This document shows, piece after piece, positions 1-11,525 of a stretch of 64,000 nt of DNA (position 1 is the first letter of the stretch; every line of letters starts with the position of its first letter). The stretch lies in NCBI GenBank assembly GCA_030686995.1, contig CM060708.1, forward strand, positions 262,320,544-262,384,543, written 5' to 3'. A program made the translations under genes and the position numbers. The notes under the pieces were generated by a model, which saw only the letters and a list, made by a program, of their open reading frames with translations, was not told the origin of the DNA and made no database searches. Source of the stretch: Artemisia argyi (Eukaryota; Streptophyta; Magnoliopsida; Asterales; Asteraceae).

Positions 1-705
1 AAGTGATTGGTTAGTAGTTTAGGCCTCAAAATACGTAGTGTGTCGGGAGTTGTTGTACCCTTGTAAAAGAACTAACGGGAGTGGTTGTACCCTTGGTAAA
101 GAACTCGACATCTAGCTTAGTGTCGGTAAAAGTGTAAGCGACGATGGGAGTGGTTGTACCCGTGTAAAAGAACTCGACATCTAGCTTAGTGTCGGTAAAA
201 GTGTAAGCGACGTTGTAAAGGTTTTCTCCGCCGGTGAAAGGAGCTTGTTGATTAGTGCTTATAACTCTCGAGTTGGAAACTCAGGGCGTGGATGTAGGGC
301 AAGGAAAAAGAGTCCTTGTAGCCGAACCACGATAAACAATCGTGTTGTGGTTTGATCGTTTCTTTCTTTATCTTTGCTTATTACATGTTGTCTTTTAGTT
401 AGAATTGCTATTCACATATAAAGCTTTTCAAAGAATTAAACAAGTAAAGTTGTGTTTATATCTTCAAACAAAAGTAAAGCCATTCAAAGAACTAAACAAG
501 CAAAGTTAGGATCATCACAAGCAAAGCTTTTCAAAGTATGAAACAAGCAAAGTTAGAATTGTTATTCACATGAAAAGCTTTTCAAAGAATCAAACATATA
601 ACGCTGTGTTTATATCTTTAAGCAAACGTAAAGTTTTTAAAGATATTCAAGTTAAAAAGGATTTAAAAAGTGGTAAACTATTCAACCCCCTTCTAGTTTT
701 CCACA
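1..705 (+). mobile_element. Sirevirus-like Ty1/copia LTR, 3' portion
   Basis: The text is that of the 3' half of a plant Sirevirus (Ty1/copia) LTR: short repeated words ending in 'aaccacgataaacaatcgtg', a T-rich stretch, then 'ctattcaacccccttctag' and a terminus in CCACA at 705. That ending is a family hallmark by recall. At 706 the sequence changes abruptly into the reverse-strand pol gene of a Ty3/gypsy element, so the LTR was inserted there; CCCTG (706-710) would be one target-site copy. The other end lies left of the window. No coding is seen. Confidence 0.6.
45..214 (+). repeat. 69-bp tandem repeat inside the LTR
   Basis: Two nearly identical 69-bp units start with GGGAGTGGTTGTACC at 77 and 146. 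A truncated first unit lies at 45-76. Each full unit carries CTCGACATCTAGCTTAGTG. Such internal duplications are common in copia LTRs and may multiply promoter elements; that role is inference. Confidence 0.85.
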
Positions 706-2023
706 CCCTGGTCGCGGTGCGACAAGTTTGGGGAGTGATGCCAGATGCTGTTTTAGCTGTTGGAAAGCTTCTTCTGCTTCCTTAGTCCAACGAAAGTCTC
801 CCTTTTTGGTGCACTTCGTGAGTGTTTAAAGAGAGGGAGTGATTTGTCTGCTGACTTAGATAAGAAACGGTTTAGCCCAGCTAGCTTTTCGTTTAATGAC
901 TGGACTTCCTTGAGCGTGCGCAGTGAGGGAAGATCGATAACAGCTTTTGTTTTTTCTGGGCAAGGCTTGATGCCATCTGGTTCTATTAAGTACCCAAGGA
1001 ACATGCCTTCTGTGGCGCCAAAGGTGCACTTTTTGGGATTTAACTTCATGTTTATTTTTTCCAATGTTGTGAACGTTTCCTCGATGTCGCGCACCAATTC
1101 ATCCTCTGTGTGGCTCTTGATGGCAAGGTCGTCAACGTAGACTTCCAAGTTTCAACCTACTTGTTTTTCGAAAGCTGTGTCTACCAATCGCTGGTATGTT
1201 GCGCCTGCATTTTTAAGGCCAAATGGCATTTTTGTGTAGCAATAGACCCTTTGACTTGTGTGGAAAGCTGTTTTCTCTTCGTCCTCCACTGCCATCTAGA
1301 TTTGATGGTATCCTTTGTATGCGTCTAGGAAACACTTAAAAGGATATCCGCACAGGGATTCTACTTTCCAGTCGATCTCTGGCAGTGGGTAGCAGTCCTG
1401 TGGGCATGCTTTGTTGAGGTCTGTGAAATCCACGCACATCCTCCAACTGCCATCGCTCTTTTTTACCATCACTGGTATAGAGAGCCAGTCGTGATAGTAT
1501 ACTTCGCGCATTATACCTGCGTCTACGAGTTTATGTACTTCTTCCAGAATAGCTTTTGCGCGATCTGGGCTTGGCCGCGCTTCTTTTGTCGTATTGGGGA
1601 ATATCCTTGTCGAATTTGTAGCTTGTGCTCCGTGATAGAGCGTGGCACTCCGGTCATGTGCTTTGGTTCCCATGCAAAGATATTCAGGTTCTTTTGCAAG
1701 AGTGCGCACACAGCTGCTTTACCTTTGTCAGATAAAGATCCTCTAATCGATACTTGTTGATCTGGGTAATCGGGATGAATAGCGACCTTTAAATTTGGAA
1801 TTTTTTCTACGCGCTGTTCTGGAATATTCTCCACCTCACTGGTTACTGCGTTGCATTCTTTGGGTGGTACTGTGGTTTTGTAGAGGGTGACAATTCCTCC
1901 TTCCACCGGAAATTTAAGCATCCATGTGCTGTGGATGGTACAGCATGCGTGGATGATATTCCAGGTCTCCCAATGATGCCATTGTATGGTGAGGGAGACT
2001 TGATTACCATGAAATTTATCCAT
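706..2023 (-). pseudogene. gypsy reverse transcriptase (degenerate pol)
   Basis: This reverse-strand stretch encodes most of a Ty3/gypsy reverse transcriptase in several broken frames. Visible blocks are DWLSIPVMVKKSDGSWRMC and DFTDLNKACPQDCYPLPEID near 1490-1370, FLDAYKGYHQI near 1330, then after a stop the palm motif YVDDLAIKS near 1140-1115, and LNPKKCTFG with FLGY near 1045-1000. Near 825 the frame shifts into KKGDFRWTKEAEEAF, the start of the RNase H connection, which then stops at the copia insertion. The enzyme would copy the element's RNA. Multiple interruptions rule out function. It is the only gypsy pol in the window. Confidence 0.8.
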
Positions 2024-2595
2024 GTTGCTGTTGAGTGTTGTTCATCGCCCACCACTACGAGCAAGCGTAATTGCCCCATAGGCCAAATCTTTTCTCCTAT
2101 GAATCCAGTCAGCGAAGTTGTGGCTGGTATTAATTGACTTTGTATCTCAGGTCGTAGCCTTTTAAAACAATGATCATATAGGATGTCTGCGGATGCCCCC
2201 CCCCCCCCATCGATATACATGCGGCGGATATCGTGTCCCCCCGCATGTATTTCAATGGTTAGTGGTTCTACTACTGCGTTGTCCGCAGCTAGAGTGGGGA
2301 AGGATATCTCTTTTTCTGGAGAGAATTTTTGACTGGCTTTTTGTTTTGTCTTGCGTTGCCATGACTGTATCATGTAGATGATGTCCGATTTATCTTTGGG
2401 AGGTTCTTTCTTGCCTCCATTCCTTTGCTTGTCCTTCCCTTCTTTGATGTTTTTTATGAGGTGATCCATTCTGCCCTCTCTTACTAATTTTTCAATCAGT
2501 TGTTGTAGCTGGACGCACTCGTTGGTTGTATGGCCCTTTTGGCCATGATATTCGCAGTATCCATTTCCTATGCGCTTGTCCTCTGCGGTACGCAT
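1843..2595 (-). pseudogene. gypsy gag 3' end and aspartic protease
   Basis: The translation begins CEYHGQKGHTTNEC, a zinc-knuckle-like Cys/His stretch near residues 14-27, and continues to a retroviral-type protease region with LTIEIHAGGHDIRRMYIDGG, then NGIIGRPGI toward the C terminus. The active-site region should read D-G-S-S or D-G-G-S. Here the codons fall in a run of C residues on the + strand (2197-2208) and read IDGGGGASADILY, so slippage in the homopolymer has probably altered the catalytic loop. The piece joins gag upstream and pol downstream in the usual order. Confidence 0.7.
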
Positions 2596-2760
2596 TGGTG
2601 GAGGTTTTGGGAAGTTTGCACCTTCTGTTACAAATATTTCCCTCGGAGTCTTTGTGAGAGGGGTATACTTGTCATTATCTATTCCACTGCGATAATTCTT
2701 GCTGCGGTTGCTATTCTGATCATTGGATTATCTCCTAGGCTGTTCTTGTTGCCTATAATT

Positions 2761-4236
2761 TCAGTAGCCTTTTTTGCTGTCCGCAACGGCTGCTTCTCCT
2801 TGTATGAAGGATCTTGTGCGCTTCATTAGCTCATCGAAAGTTTGGGGAACCTTGTCGTTTAGCTTCCGAATGAGTTCGGGGTTATTAATCCCATTCATGA
2901 ACCCTGAAATTTTTAGGACTTCGGGACATGCTTTGACATATATGCACTCATCTTTAAAGCATTCCATATAAGCATTGGTTGATTCCCCTTGGCGCTGTTT
3001 TACTCTGGCTAGTTCAACAGGGTTTTTAGCGCACTTCTTTCTTTGGGTGAAGTTTAAACAGAATGCTTTCCGCAATTCTTCAAACCCGTCAATGCTCCGT
3101 CGTGGGAGCTTGCTAAACCACGTGTGCGCATTCCCTACTAAGGTGGAATTAAACATATGACACCACATTGGTTGTGGCCAATTTTCGATAGTAGCAGCCG
3201 ATTCGAAAATTTTTAGGTGGTCATCCGGATCACCTGTTCCATCATATGTTTTGACATTAGTAGGCATGCGCCTCCTTTTGTGATCGGAGTAATCACTGAT
3301 GCGTCGTGTAAATGCATCAACTTTCTGGCGACGCCATGGAAGAGACATGTCTCCGTCTTCTTCTTCGTGACGTCTTCCTCTAGACTTCTAGTGTCCTGTT
3401 TCCTTATCCTCGTTGTCCGAGGAGTCGTTGGAGGAGGAGTAATCTCTTTTGCGGCGCTTGCGTCAGCTTCCTTCAGAGGAAGAGCTTGAGGGGCTTTCAC
3501 TTGGGGATATTCTTCTCCCTAATCTGTCGTGAATTCTTTTGCTCCCAGACCTGGAGGAACCTTCGCTTGGTGAGTGTTGAGGTCCTAATCTATCTTGTAT
3601 CCCTCGACTACCAAGTCTGGAATGAACATTAGTGCGCCTCTCGCCATGTTCGTATTCCTCTGAATATTGTGAGTCAAATGTCGTACCCAGCCTATCATGG
3701 ATAGTGGTACGTCTTTCATTGTTTTCGCGTCTTCCTCGTAGGTGGCGCGGTGGTGATGCTTCGCGTTCAGGACCAAAGTTGAGCCGGGCTTGCAGGCTCG
3801 TATTCGACCTTCTCCTCGCTTCTTCTTGCATGAGGGCGGTTAGAGTCTCATAATTTTAGGATACAAAATTACTCAACGTTAGGTCAGGCTCGTCCTCATT
3901 CGCTGCAAGAATATCTGCCTCAGTATTGGGCACCCTATCTCGGTTAGGTGCGCCCGGTGGCACAGTGTTGTCCACTGTAGGTGCCGTTTGGTGAGGAGTA
4001 TTGAAGAGGGTGCGCTGGAGTTTTTCAACGCTTGGGACTATGGTGGTGGCTTGGGTAGTCCTTACAGGCAATTCCACCGCTGGGAGAGGTAGGGTTGGTC
4101 CCGGTTCTTGGTGACCAGGCGCACTGGTTGTCCCAGAGGCCTGCCTAGGGGTCGAATCTTGTTGATTCTTCCCCTGGGGGTCACGTGTTTTTTCCAACTG
4201 CGGAGTCCGCTGGCTTGAATTTTTATTCTTCGTCAT
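2761..4236 (-). pseudogene. gypsy gag (degenerate)
   Basis: The likely gag start is the ATG complementary to 4234-4236, about 25 nt downstream of the primer binding site. The N-terminal part (4236-3856) is Pro/Thr/Gln-rich and ends at a stop. The next part (about 3831-3463) is Arg/Ser-rich and contains four spaced HDRLG-type motifs (IHDRLGTT, VHSRLGSR, IQDRLGP, IHDRLGRR). After further stops the main retrotransposon gag domain follows at 3348-2761 (DGTGDPDDHLKIFES, HTWFSKLPRRSIDGFEEL, AYMECFKDE). Gag forms the particle that packages element RNA. Stops between the blocks make this copy non-functional. Confidence 0.8.
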
Positions 4237-4261
4237 TCTAGTTCCTTAGTTCTTAGTGTGT

Positions 4262-4279
4262 GTCCCACGGATGGCGCCA
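4262..4279 (-). other. primer binding site of the gypsy element
   Basis: On the - strand TGGCGCCATCCGTGGGA lies two bases inside the LTR end. Sites starting TGGCGCC are typical of plant Ty3/gypsy elements and pair with the 3' end of a tRNA; I recall tRNA-Arg for the Tat group but cannot confirm it. Confidence 0.75.
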
Positions 4280-4281
4280 CT

Positions 4282-4770
4282 TGTTGATACAAAAGTTGGG
4301 CGTTCCTAGTTTGGGCTCTTGCTCTCGTACCAATTCGCTCTTAATGCTTGAAACCTGCGTACTAAGAAAGTAAACAAACACCATTAGGCTTACCGTGGGA
4401 TTGTCTCCCACGATTATCCTCCGGCGTGAGAGTAAGTAATCGGTTTTTAGGGTTCTCGTAAAGAGTTTAGGGTTTGTCAATCGTACCTTTAATGAGAATT
4501 ATGTCATTCCTTATATAGGTGCAGAATCCTCGTGGGTTTCTTGCTCCTTACTCTTCGCACACGTGGTGCTTATCCGGGTTTAGGATATTTATTCCGTAAA
4601 TAGAAGATCCTTATCTATGCACGCATGGTGCTTATCCGGCTTGGGTCTACGTGAGCCCAATCCAGTTTAACAATGCGGCCCAAGGTATAATAGCCCACTC
4701 ATGGCGGATTTGAGCCTTAGTGATGTTTATCATTTGGGCTCGTGGCCCAAATATAGACTATACGTAATCA
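4282..4770 (-). repeat. 5' LTR of the gypsy element
   Basis: On the - strand this reads TGATTACG...TATCAACA, with the expected TG/CA ends, and is followed by the primer binding site. A TATA-like CCTATATAAG (complement of about 4511-4520) may be its promoter. The outer boundary at 4770 is inferred from the TG alone, because the partner LTR is outside the window. Confidence 0.6.
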
Positions 4771-4773
4771 TTT

Positions 4774-5237
4774 AAGGTTATCAGGATCGGGATCTTACTT
4801 ATGATCGTTTTTGGCTTCACAAGATCGTAATTATAAGATCAGATCTAGATCGTCAGATCTTATAAAAAAATATATTCTTATAAGAGTTGTAGTTTTGTAC
4901 TTCTATATATTTATATATAATATTTTATATTATAAACGAACATAAATAGATAATAAAAGAAAAAGTTATATGTTCAATTACCATAGTACTAGAACATTAA
5001 GAAACATGAGCTTTTAGTAGAATAGGATCGTTTACGATCCTATAATCATGTGTGCGATCCAACACCGATCTTGCTCCACTTGAGATAAAACCATGGGTTT
5101 GCAGTATGATCGGATCACTTACGATTCTACAATTCTAGACTGATCCTGATCATTAAATTACCTACTACGATCATGCTCGTTTTTTATATGTAGGATCATA
5201 CGATCCTACAATTAAGATCGTGGTTTTTGACAACCTT
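4774..5237. repeat. possible MITE with GATC-rich body
   Basis: AAGGTTATCA at 4774 and the reverse complement AAGGTTGTCA ending at 5237 form imperfect inverted ends, and both continue toward GATCTTA. The interior is AT-rich with many GATC/CGATC words. Flanks CATTT and GATTT differ by one base, so a 5-bp duplication is only possible. No gene is seen. Confidence 0.3.
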
Positions 5238-5429
5238 GATTTGATTGCTTTCTTAACTTTTTTTTATTTTCAAAAAAATTATTATTGGCTTGTTATGCTA
5301 GATATGATTCATAACTTTATAATATTGCTTCACACTAAGAGCATAAGGGGTCGTAACATATTTTGCTTAAATTTACTTCATTTAAGTTGTGAAACATTTT
5401 TGTTTGATTTAAGATCATTTGAGTATCAA

Positions 5430-5737
5430 TTTTTTTTTACATACCAATGGATTAATCTCCACCATCCATCTTTATTTGATCTAATTAATGAGATTAATTG
5501 CAACAATTTTAAAAATCCACTTTCATCATTTTTTTCAAATATTAATATCTTTCAAACGGTTAATCGTTAAACGAAAAGAAATATACCGTTATGACGAGCA
5601 TTTAATTATCTTTCTATAGATAGACACTTTGATATACTTTCGACAAAAAAAAATCGTGTTTTTCAAGTTTTTTTTTTTCGTTACTGAAATTTTCATGAAA
5701 AAATCATATGTGATTTAACACTAATATCACATGTGAT
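5430..5737 (+). repeat. left arm of a foldback element
   Basis: This stretch is the inverted partner of 25008-25375. Shared text includes CCGTTAATCGTTAAACG, GACGAGCATTTAATTATC and GATATACTTTCGACAAAA, and by eye about three quarters of positions match over some 270 bp. Together the arms form a MITE-sized foldback element now separated by 19 kb of later insertions. The 190 bp to its left (5238-5429) is AT-rich with no gene seen. Confidence 0.75.
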
Positions 5738-5951
5738 TAGCGATGGCAAAAGCACTCGAAACCGACGGGGAAAACCGAAACCCGAACCGGTTGGGTCGGG
5801 TTCGGGGGCGGGTTGGCGGGTTTGGATGCGGGTTTGGGTATTGATATAATTTTTTAGCCGGGTACGGGTTTTGGTAATACCCGCCCGATTATCCGTACCT
5901 GTATCCGTTTACCCGAATCTACATCCGCTTTATTGATATTATAATTAGCTA

Positions 5952-6165
<214 letters not shown>

Positions 6166-6620
6166 TTGGATGAAATTTTTAGGGTTCTAAGTGTATTATC
6201 CTCATTTGCTACCACACCCCTAAATTTTATCCCGTTTTTCTCTCTCTACTTCTATCACACACAATAAACACACACAAACAATAAACACACACAGTTCTCC
6301 ATATCCACATATCACAAAACCCAGTGCTCCATCACCAGCGATCACACCATCACTACCATCACCACGATCACCACCATCCCCACCGATCACCACCATTCAC
6401 CTGCTTAACCACCATTCACCTGGTTAACCACCATCACCACGATAATCATCACCAATCACACCGATCAATAATCACGATGATAATCATCATCAAAAACGAA
6501 AAATCCTCCCAATTATTGAAGAAGAAGATCGACTTCGATCAGCTCATGCCTTACACTGTCCATCCTGGTGTTGGGTTTTGCAAATTGAAATGTTATTTTG
6601 TTGAAATTAGTCCGTAAAAA
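6166..6620. repeat. CAC/CAT-rich subterminal region
   Basis: About 6300-6490 is a degenerate run of CAC, CCACC and ATCAC words. It reads as a His-rich open frame, but the composition is that of a microsatellite and I do not treat it as a gene. It mirrors the GGTGGT-rich region near the right end of the same element. Confidence 0.6.
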
Positions 6621-7184
6621 GGTCAAATTCTCATACTTTCATCACTCAAATCTAAGTGTCCAGTGCTAAATTTCTGAATTGCTTGTAATATGAGTTAGTT
6701 TATATGTTTTTTTAGTTATGTTGATGAATAATTTGGATGACTTTGTAGAAGCTGATGATGATATAGATCCATATGAGCTTGTCTTTAGCCGGTGGTTTGT
6801 TATTGCACACCAAGTGTTTGATAAAATGCCTAGCTATTTTTTACATGTGAAATACAATTCACGCCACCAAACTCGATAGTTGAGTGTCATTAGGTTTAGA
6901 TATAGATTTAGATGAATATGTCTTTCAAGATTTAATATTTAATTTTCACATGTGAGTAAGTTGTTCAAATTTAATTTTCAAGTCGAATTTAATTTTGTCA
7001 ACGCACACTAGGTGTTCGCTGAAATGCTAGAAGACCTTGAAATGCTAATGGTTGTATTGTCACTACATCAGCTGAGGCAAATAGTTATTTCTTCACATGT
7101 GAAGAAATTTGCTTATAACTTGATTTGTGTTGATTGCTTGAAATAAGGTATTGATATTTTAGAGTCTTTAAATAAGGTTTCAAA
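6621..7184. other. no gene; scattered CACATGTG motifs
   Basis: AT-rich DNA with no convincing coding. A short open stretch near 6718 (MLMNNLDDFVEADDDIDP) could be a captured exon but was not recognised. ACATGTGAAA, TTCACATGTGAG and CTTCACATGTGAAGAAA occur at about 6843, 6946 and 7091. Confidence 0.4.
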
Positions 7185-7465
7185 TACCTTCACATGTGAA
7201 GAAATTAGGTATTCAATACCTTCACATGTGAAGAAATTAGGTATTGAATACCTTCACATGTGAAGAAATTAGGTATTTAATACCTTCACATTTGAAGAGA
7301 TTAGGCATCGAATACTTTCACATGTGAAGAAATTAGGTATTTAATACCTTCACATTTGAAGAGATTAGGCATCGAATACTTTCACATGTGAAGAAATTAG
7401 GTATCGAATACCCTCACACGTGAAGAAATTAGGTATCGAATACCCTCATATGTGAAGAAAGTTTC
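7185..7465. repeat. tandem array C: 33-bp units with CTTCACATGTGAAG
   Basis: About eight units, each mostly CTTCACATGTGAAGAAATTA followed by GGTATTGAATAC. A 65-bp dimer is duplicated near 7287-7400, showing higher-order repetition. Some units vary at the centre (CACATTTG, CACACGTG, CATATGTG). Each unit carries two nested palindromes, CTTCACATGTGAAG and GGTATTGAATACC. Confidence 0.85.
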
Positions 7466-7849
7466 TTATAACTTGATTCGTGTCGATGACTTGAGCATAT
7501 ATCTTCTACCTTTCAGCACGATATTAAGTCATGGTTTTATACATTTGTTGAATTAACCGTTCTGTTAGTTGTATTCTAGTAGGCTTGATTGATGTTGCCT
7601 TCTAATTTCAACTTAAGTATTATGCTTTTATGTAGTTGAAGTATTAGATATGTTTCCTTTTTTTCACATGTGTAGATTGTGAAGAAAAATGTAGCTATGG
7701 TTGTTTGAAAGGATTGCTAAAACTAGGATTGGAATTATGGTTAACTTGAGCGAAAGATTGGTGTGTTTGGTCTGCACCCAGGATCATCTAAAACTAGCCT
7801 TTGCATATCACTCTGTTTGCAACATATTGTAAATTTGCACCATCGTCCA

Positions 7850-8190
7850 ACATTATGACTCTGCTAATGAGACTGAGCCACAGTAGCCACGGACCTGTAG
7901 TAAAAAGACATGTAAGCTTGAGGGATGTGAAAAGGGAGCAAGAGGTTCTTCAATAACAATAAATATTCTCCCATATTTCCATAAAATCAACGCAGCACGA
8001 GAATTATACTCGTGAAGCAAGGGGGAAATCTGGGTTTTGCATACGTCACGACGATGTTAACAGATGCCAGATGGAGAATTGCACCATGAGTGCTGAAGGT
8101 CTATCTGGTCTCTGCATCTCTCATGGTGGTGGACGCAGGTGTCAGTTTCTTGATCACAATTGTTTGACACTTCGCTTGGGATTGTAGAAC
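7850..8190 (+). pseudogene. WRKY19-like zinc-finger repeat fragment
   Basis: A reading frame at about 7917-8188 contains repeats of the plant C-x4-C...C-x2-H-G-G-G-x-R-C type: LEGCEKGARGSS, then TREARGKSGFCIRHDDVNRC, then ENCTMSAEGLSGLCISHGGGRRC, ending at a stop (about 8186-8188). These repeats occur in Arabidopsis WRKY19 and related nuclear proteins, from memory. The middle unit has lost HGGG (now HDDV), the first unit is cut short, and a stop or frame change precedes it. No start or promoter is visible. I read it as a captured, decaying gene fragment inside the 18.5-kb element. Confidence 0.7.
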
Positions 8191-10798
8191 TGATTAGGAT
8201 AGATGTTTAGCTTGGAATCTCATCATTTGTAATTGGGATTTAGTGTTTTAAATGTTTATTTGTGTGCGTTGTGGTGATTGTAGTTTTAGGTTAAATGAGT
8301 CTGTTAAGTTTGAATTTGTAGGCTTGTTGAAGATACTGAAAAGCATATATTAGTTTTAGACTTGGGATATTGAGTGTTTGTTTGTTTGGCGCGTTAAGCA
8401 TTAAAAGGAATGGTTCATCCTGGCTAAGTAAGTTGATAAAGTCTAAATAACTAGACGGTTTAGACTGTTGAGTTTATGAGAAGTAGATGATTGAGTGTTG
8501 ATCTTAAGATTATGTTGAGGCTTTATGTGTCTGGCCTGTTAAAAGATTAGACAAAGGTATAGTTGGGTGATGCTTAGTTTTGGTTTAGGGTAAAAATTCA
8601 AATCCTGGATAAGTTGTTATAACTTGATCTTGAATTTTAATAGTTCATAGATTTGTATGCTTTGGTTGCTGAATTTTTCGGCTTTCTGTGTTTTTTGGTT
8701 ATTCTTTTTTGGTGACGGCTTAGACTGTTTTAATCTTTAGGATATATTTAGGCATTGTGTGTTAGCGTGTTAAGTGTTGTTAAGTGAGACTTGATCGGTG
8801 TGATGGTTCGTCCTGATTAGCATAGAAGTTTAGAACTGATTAGGTTGGAAGTTTTAAACTGGGCCGGGTTGAAGTTTAGAACTTGCTGATTGCTTAATTT
8901 TGATTGTTAGACCATTTTTCCATTTTTTTTGTTTCAACGTTTGGGTTTTAGGGAAAGTATTTTAGCTTATGTTAACTGGTTATATTCTTATATGTGTGAT
9001 TAGAATGTAAATGGTTTGTCACTTTGTTGCATATTGGTTCCTAGGTTTGATTCTATATGCTATGTGGGTGGTCCTTCCTGATAGGGGGTGAATAACTAGG
9101 ATATTGTTTGAGCTGTGGAATTCCTCGTGCTTTATCAATGTCTAAGATTGCTGGATTCTCTTCCTGATAATTATGTTATCGTTTGTTGGATGCATTTAAC
9201 ATTTCATCTTGTTAAAACCCCCAGATTTGTGTATAAGTGAAGTTTGGTTGTCATGTTGGTGGTGAAATGAAAAGGTGACCTGGCTTTGCTCATGTCGGTC
9301 ACCATTAAACCCAGTCTTAAACCAAACAAAAACACTTGTTTCATTTCCTTTTCCTGCTCGAATTATTATTATATAGTAATTTATTATTTGCAACTGGCAT
9401 TAATTTAATCCTTCAATGTCATTGCCTCTCGTTATATGAAAATTTGGAATATTTATATTTACTTATCTATCAGTTGTCTAACTATACTCATTAGCTTACT
9501 CATTTAAACACACAATTGTATATACTTTAATAATATATTCTTAATTTAGACTTCAGGTTCTAAGTTTGAGTGAGTATATTGATATCAAATGTAGATATCT
9601 TATAGTTTCGTGTCAATGGTGTTGAATTCATTCATTGTTTCTTGATACAGAGTAATTTCATATGCAATTGATTGACTGTTATGCTGGTCTGTTTGCCAGA
9701 TTCTGTATCTGCTGCGTCTGAATATGACGGGCAGTAAATAGTGTTGAACGCAACTCATTGCCTTGCTATTGAAGTGAGAAATAACCACTAGAACACTCGA
9801 TAGACAGATGTTAAAAGCTAACTTCCATTTAAGTCTCTGGAATTTACTTGCTGGATCAGTTAACAAGCATCATTGGCTCATTGCTACTACAAGTACTTTT
9901 AAGTTGTTAATTTAAAAAAGTAACAAGTATTTTAGTAGTTCAAGATGTTCATTTGTACCTAATACCTAGGTACCTTATTTCGAAATTAGTCTTTATCCAA
10001 ACTAGTAATTAGTTGCGGCGTTATGATAACATATAGATCTACAACATGACACATAGCCCACTGTTTTAGTCCTCCTTCATATAGATTATGGTTTGTTTCT
10101 TCACTACTACCATTCCATGACTGGATGGCCTTAAATAATGTAATCAGCAACACGGATGTATAAGGAATCTCAAAATTCATGTAACATGCGAAAGTAACAT
10201 GTACAGTTATACAAGTAGGCTAAAATGATGATAATAAGAGATGTATGAAATGAATTACCTCCATGGCTTGTTCCAGACATGAAATATTCCAATAGTCGAT
10301 ATGTCGTATTGCCACTTCAGGTTGTAATAATCACATAATTATAGTGCTTATACTATTCTTCTTATTGTGAGTTTGTGACTTCAAGTTGTATGTATTAGTT
10401 TAAACTTTAAACGTGAAATAAGTATCTGTTTCTACTTTTTTCGAGACTTGATGATTTGTTTATTTCTTTCAAATATTGAAGGTTGTTAGTATACTAGTAT
10501 TATACTAACAACCTTTTTATTTTTATCCTTCCTAGCTATGTATGCTTACTACGCCCAAAATTAATTAATTACTTGGATATGTTTGTTTCTTTCTTTCAAG
10601 CTCTACTCATTTTTTTAATTCACCTCATTTCAGTTATAAAACCTTCAATAACACCTTTTCAACAACCTCTTTATAATTCCAAATACGCCCCTTTCTTACT
10701 GCTTGGCACTTGCATTATGTAAAATGACTTGTCCGTTTATAGCATTTTCATCTCTTTATTTCTCTGCTGCTAATGTTTGTATTATTTAAATTTCACAG
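8191..10798. other. no gene recognised
   Basis: T-rich, intron-like DNA. The open frames here are short and show no domain I can name. Part of it could be intron captured with the neighbouring fragments, since the PGK fragment still has its introns, but nothing in the sequence proves it. Confidence 0.4.
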
Positions 10799-11525
10799 GG
10801 TAGACCAAAAGGTGTCACTCCCAAGTTTAGTCTCACTCCTCTCGTTCCTAGGCTAACCGAGCTCCTTGGCGTTCAGGTATTCCATTCCACTCTCAAATAC
10901 ATCATCATCTTAATAAATAACTATGAGAAACCATTTTACTTACATATTTATGCAGGTTGTTAAGGCCGATGACTGTATTGGTCCAGAGGTTGAGAAATTG
11001 GTCGCTGCACTTCCCGATGGTGGTGTTCTTCTCCTTGAGAATGTCAGGTTTTACAAGGAAGAAGAGAAGAACGATCCCGCCTTTGCCGAAAAGCTTGCAT
11101 CCCTTTCTGATCTCTATGTCAACGATGCTTTTGGAACCGCACACAGAGCCCATGCCTCCACTGAGGGAGTCATAAAGTTCTTGAAGCCATCTGTTGCTTG
11201 TTTCCTTTTGCAAAAGGTTTCACATCTCATCTTCTATTGTAAACAGAATGAGTATCTTCGTTATGCCACTAGGTATGTATAACGATTTGTTTGTAATTTG
11301 ATGTAGGAATTGAACTATCTCGATGGAGCAGTTTCAAACCCAAAGAGGCCATTTGCTGCTATTGTTGGTGGTTCAAAGTTCTCATCCAATATTGGAGTTA
11401 TCGAATCCCTTTTGGAAAAGTGTGACATTTTGCTTTTGGGTGGAGGTATGATCTTCACATTTTACAAGGCACAAGGCTTATCAGTCGAATCCTCATTGGT
11501 GGAGGAAGACAAAAAGTTATCTTGA
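10799..11525 (+). pseudogene. PGK: plastid-type phosphoglycerate kinase fragment with introns
   Basis: Three exon-like blocks in order match the plastid form of phosphoglycerate kinase, a Calvin-cycle enzyme. Block one, 10799-10876, reads [19 protein letters not shown]. Block two, 10956-11216, starts [15 protein letters not shown] and contains [17 protein letters not shown] and [19 protein letters not shown]. Block three, from 11307, starts [16 protein letters not shown] and contains [20 protein letters not shown] and [18 protein letters not shown] and GT splice dinucleotides flank the blocks and the introns remain, so this came from genomic DNA, not mRNA. The first exons and the C-terminal half are missing. 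Near 11510 the frame breaks (EEDKKLS, stop). Odd residues such as SVACFLLQK for the usual SVAGFLLQK point to decay. Confidence 0.88.

Larger units (their letters stand above)
706..4770 (-). mobile_element. Ty3/gypsy retrotransposon (Tat-like), 5' part
   Basis: Read on the - strand, the order is LTR (4770-4282), primer binding site (4279-4262), gag (about 4236-2761), a zinc-knuckle and protease stretch (about 2595-1843) and reverse transcriptase (about 1709-706). The protein text (DWLxxPVMVKKSDGSWRM, DLNKACP, YVDDLAIKS) is typical of the Tat branch of Ty3/gypsy, from memory. Frames are broken by several stops and shifts, so the copy is dead. RNase H, integrase and the 3' LTR are not seen; pol is cut at 706 by the inserted copia LTR. 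Confidence 0.85.

Noticed and set aside
6324..6617. His-rich open frame that looks like a small metal-binding protein
   Set aside because: It is CAC/CAT microsatellite DNA in a subterminal repeat, mirrored at the opposite end of the element.
7185..7465. Evenly spaced repeats resembling a CRISPR array
   Set aside because: This is plant nuclear DNA; the 'spacers' are themselves repeated and there is no cas gene. It is a satellite.
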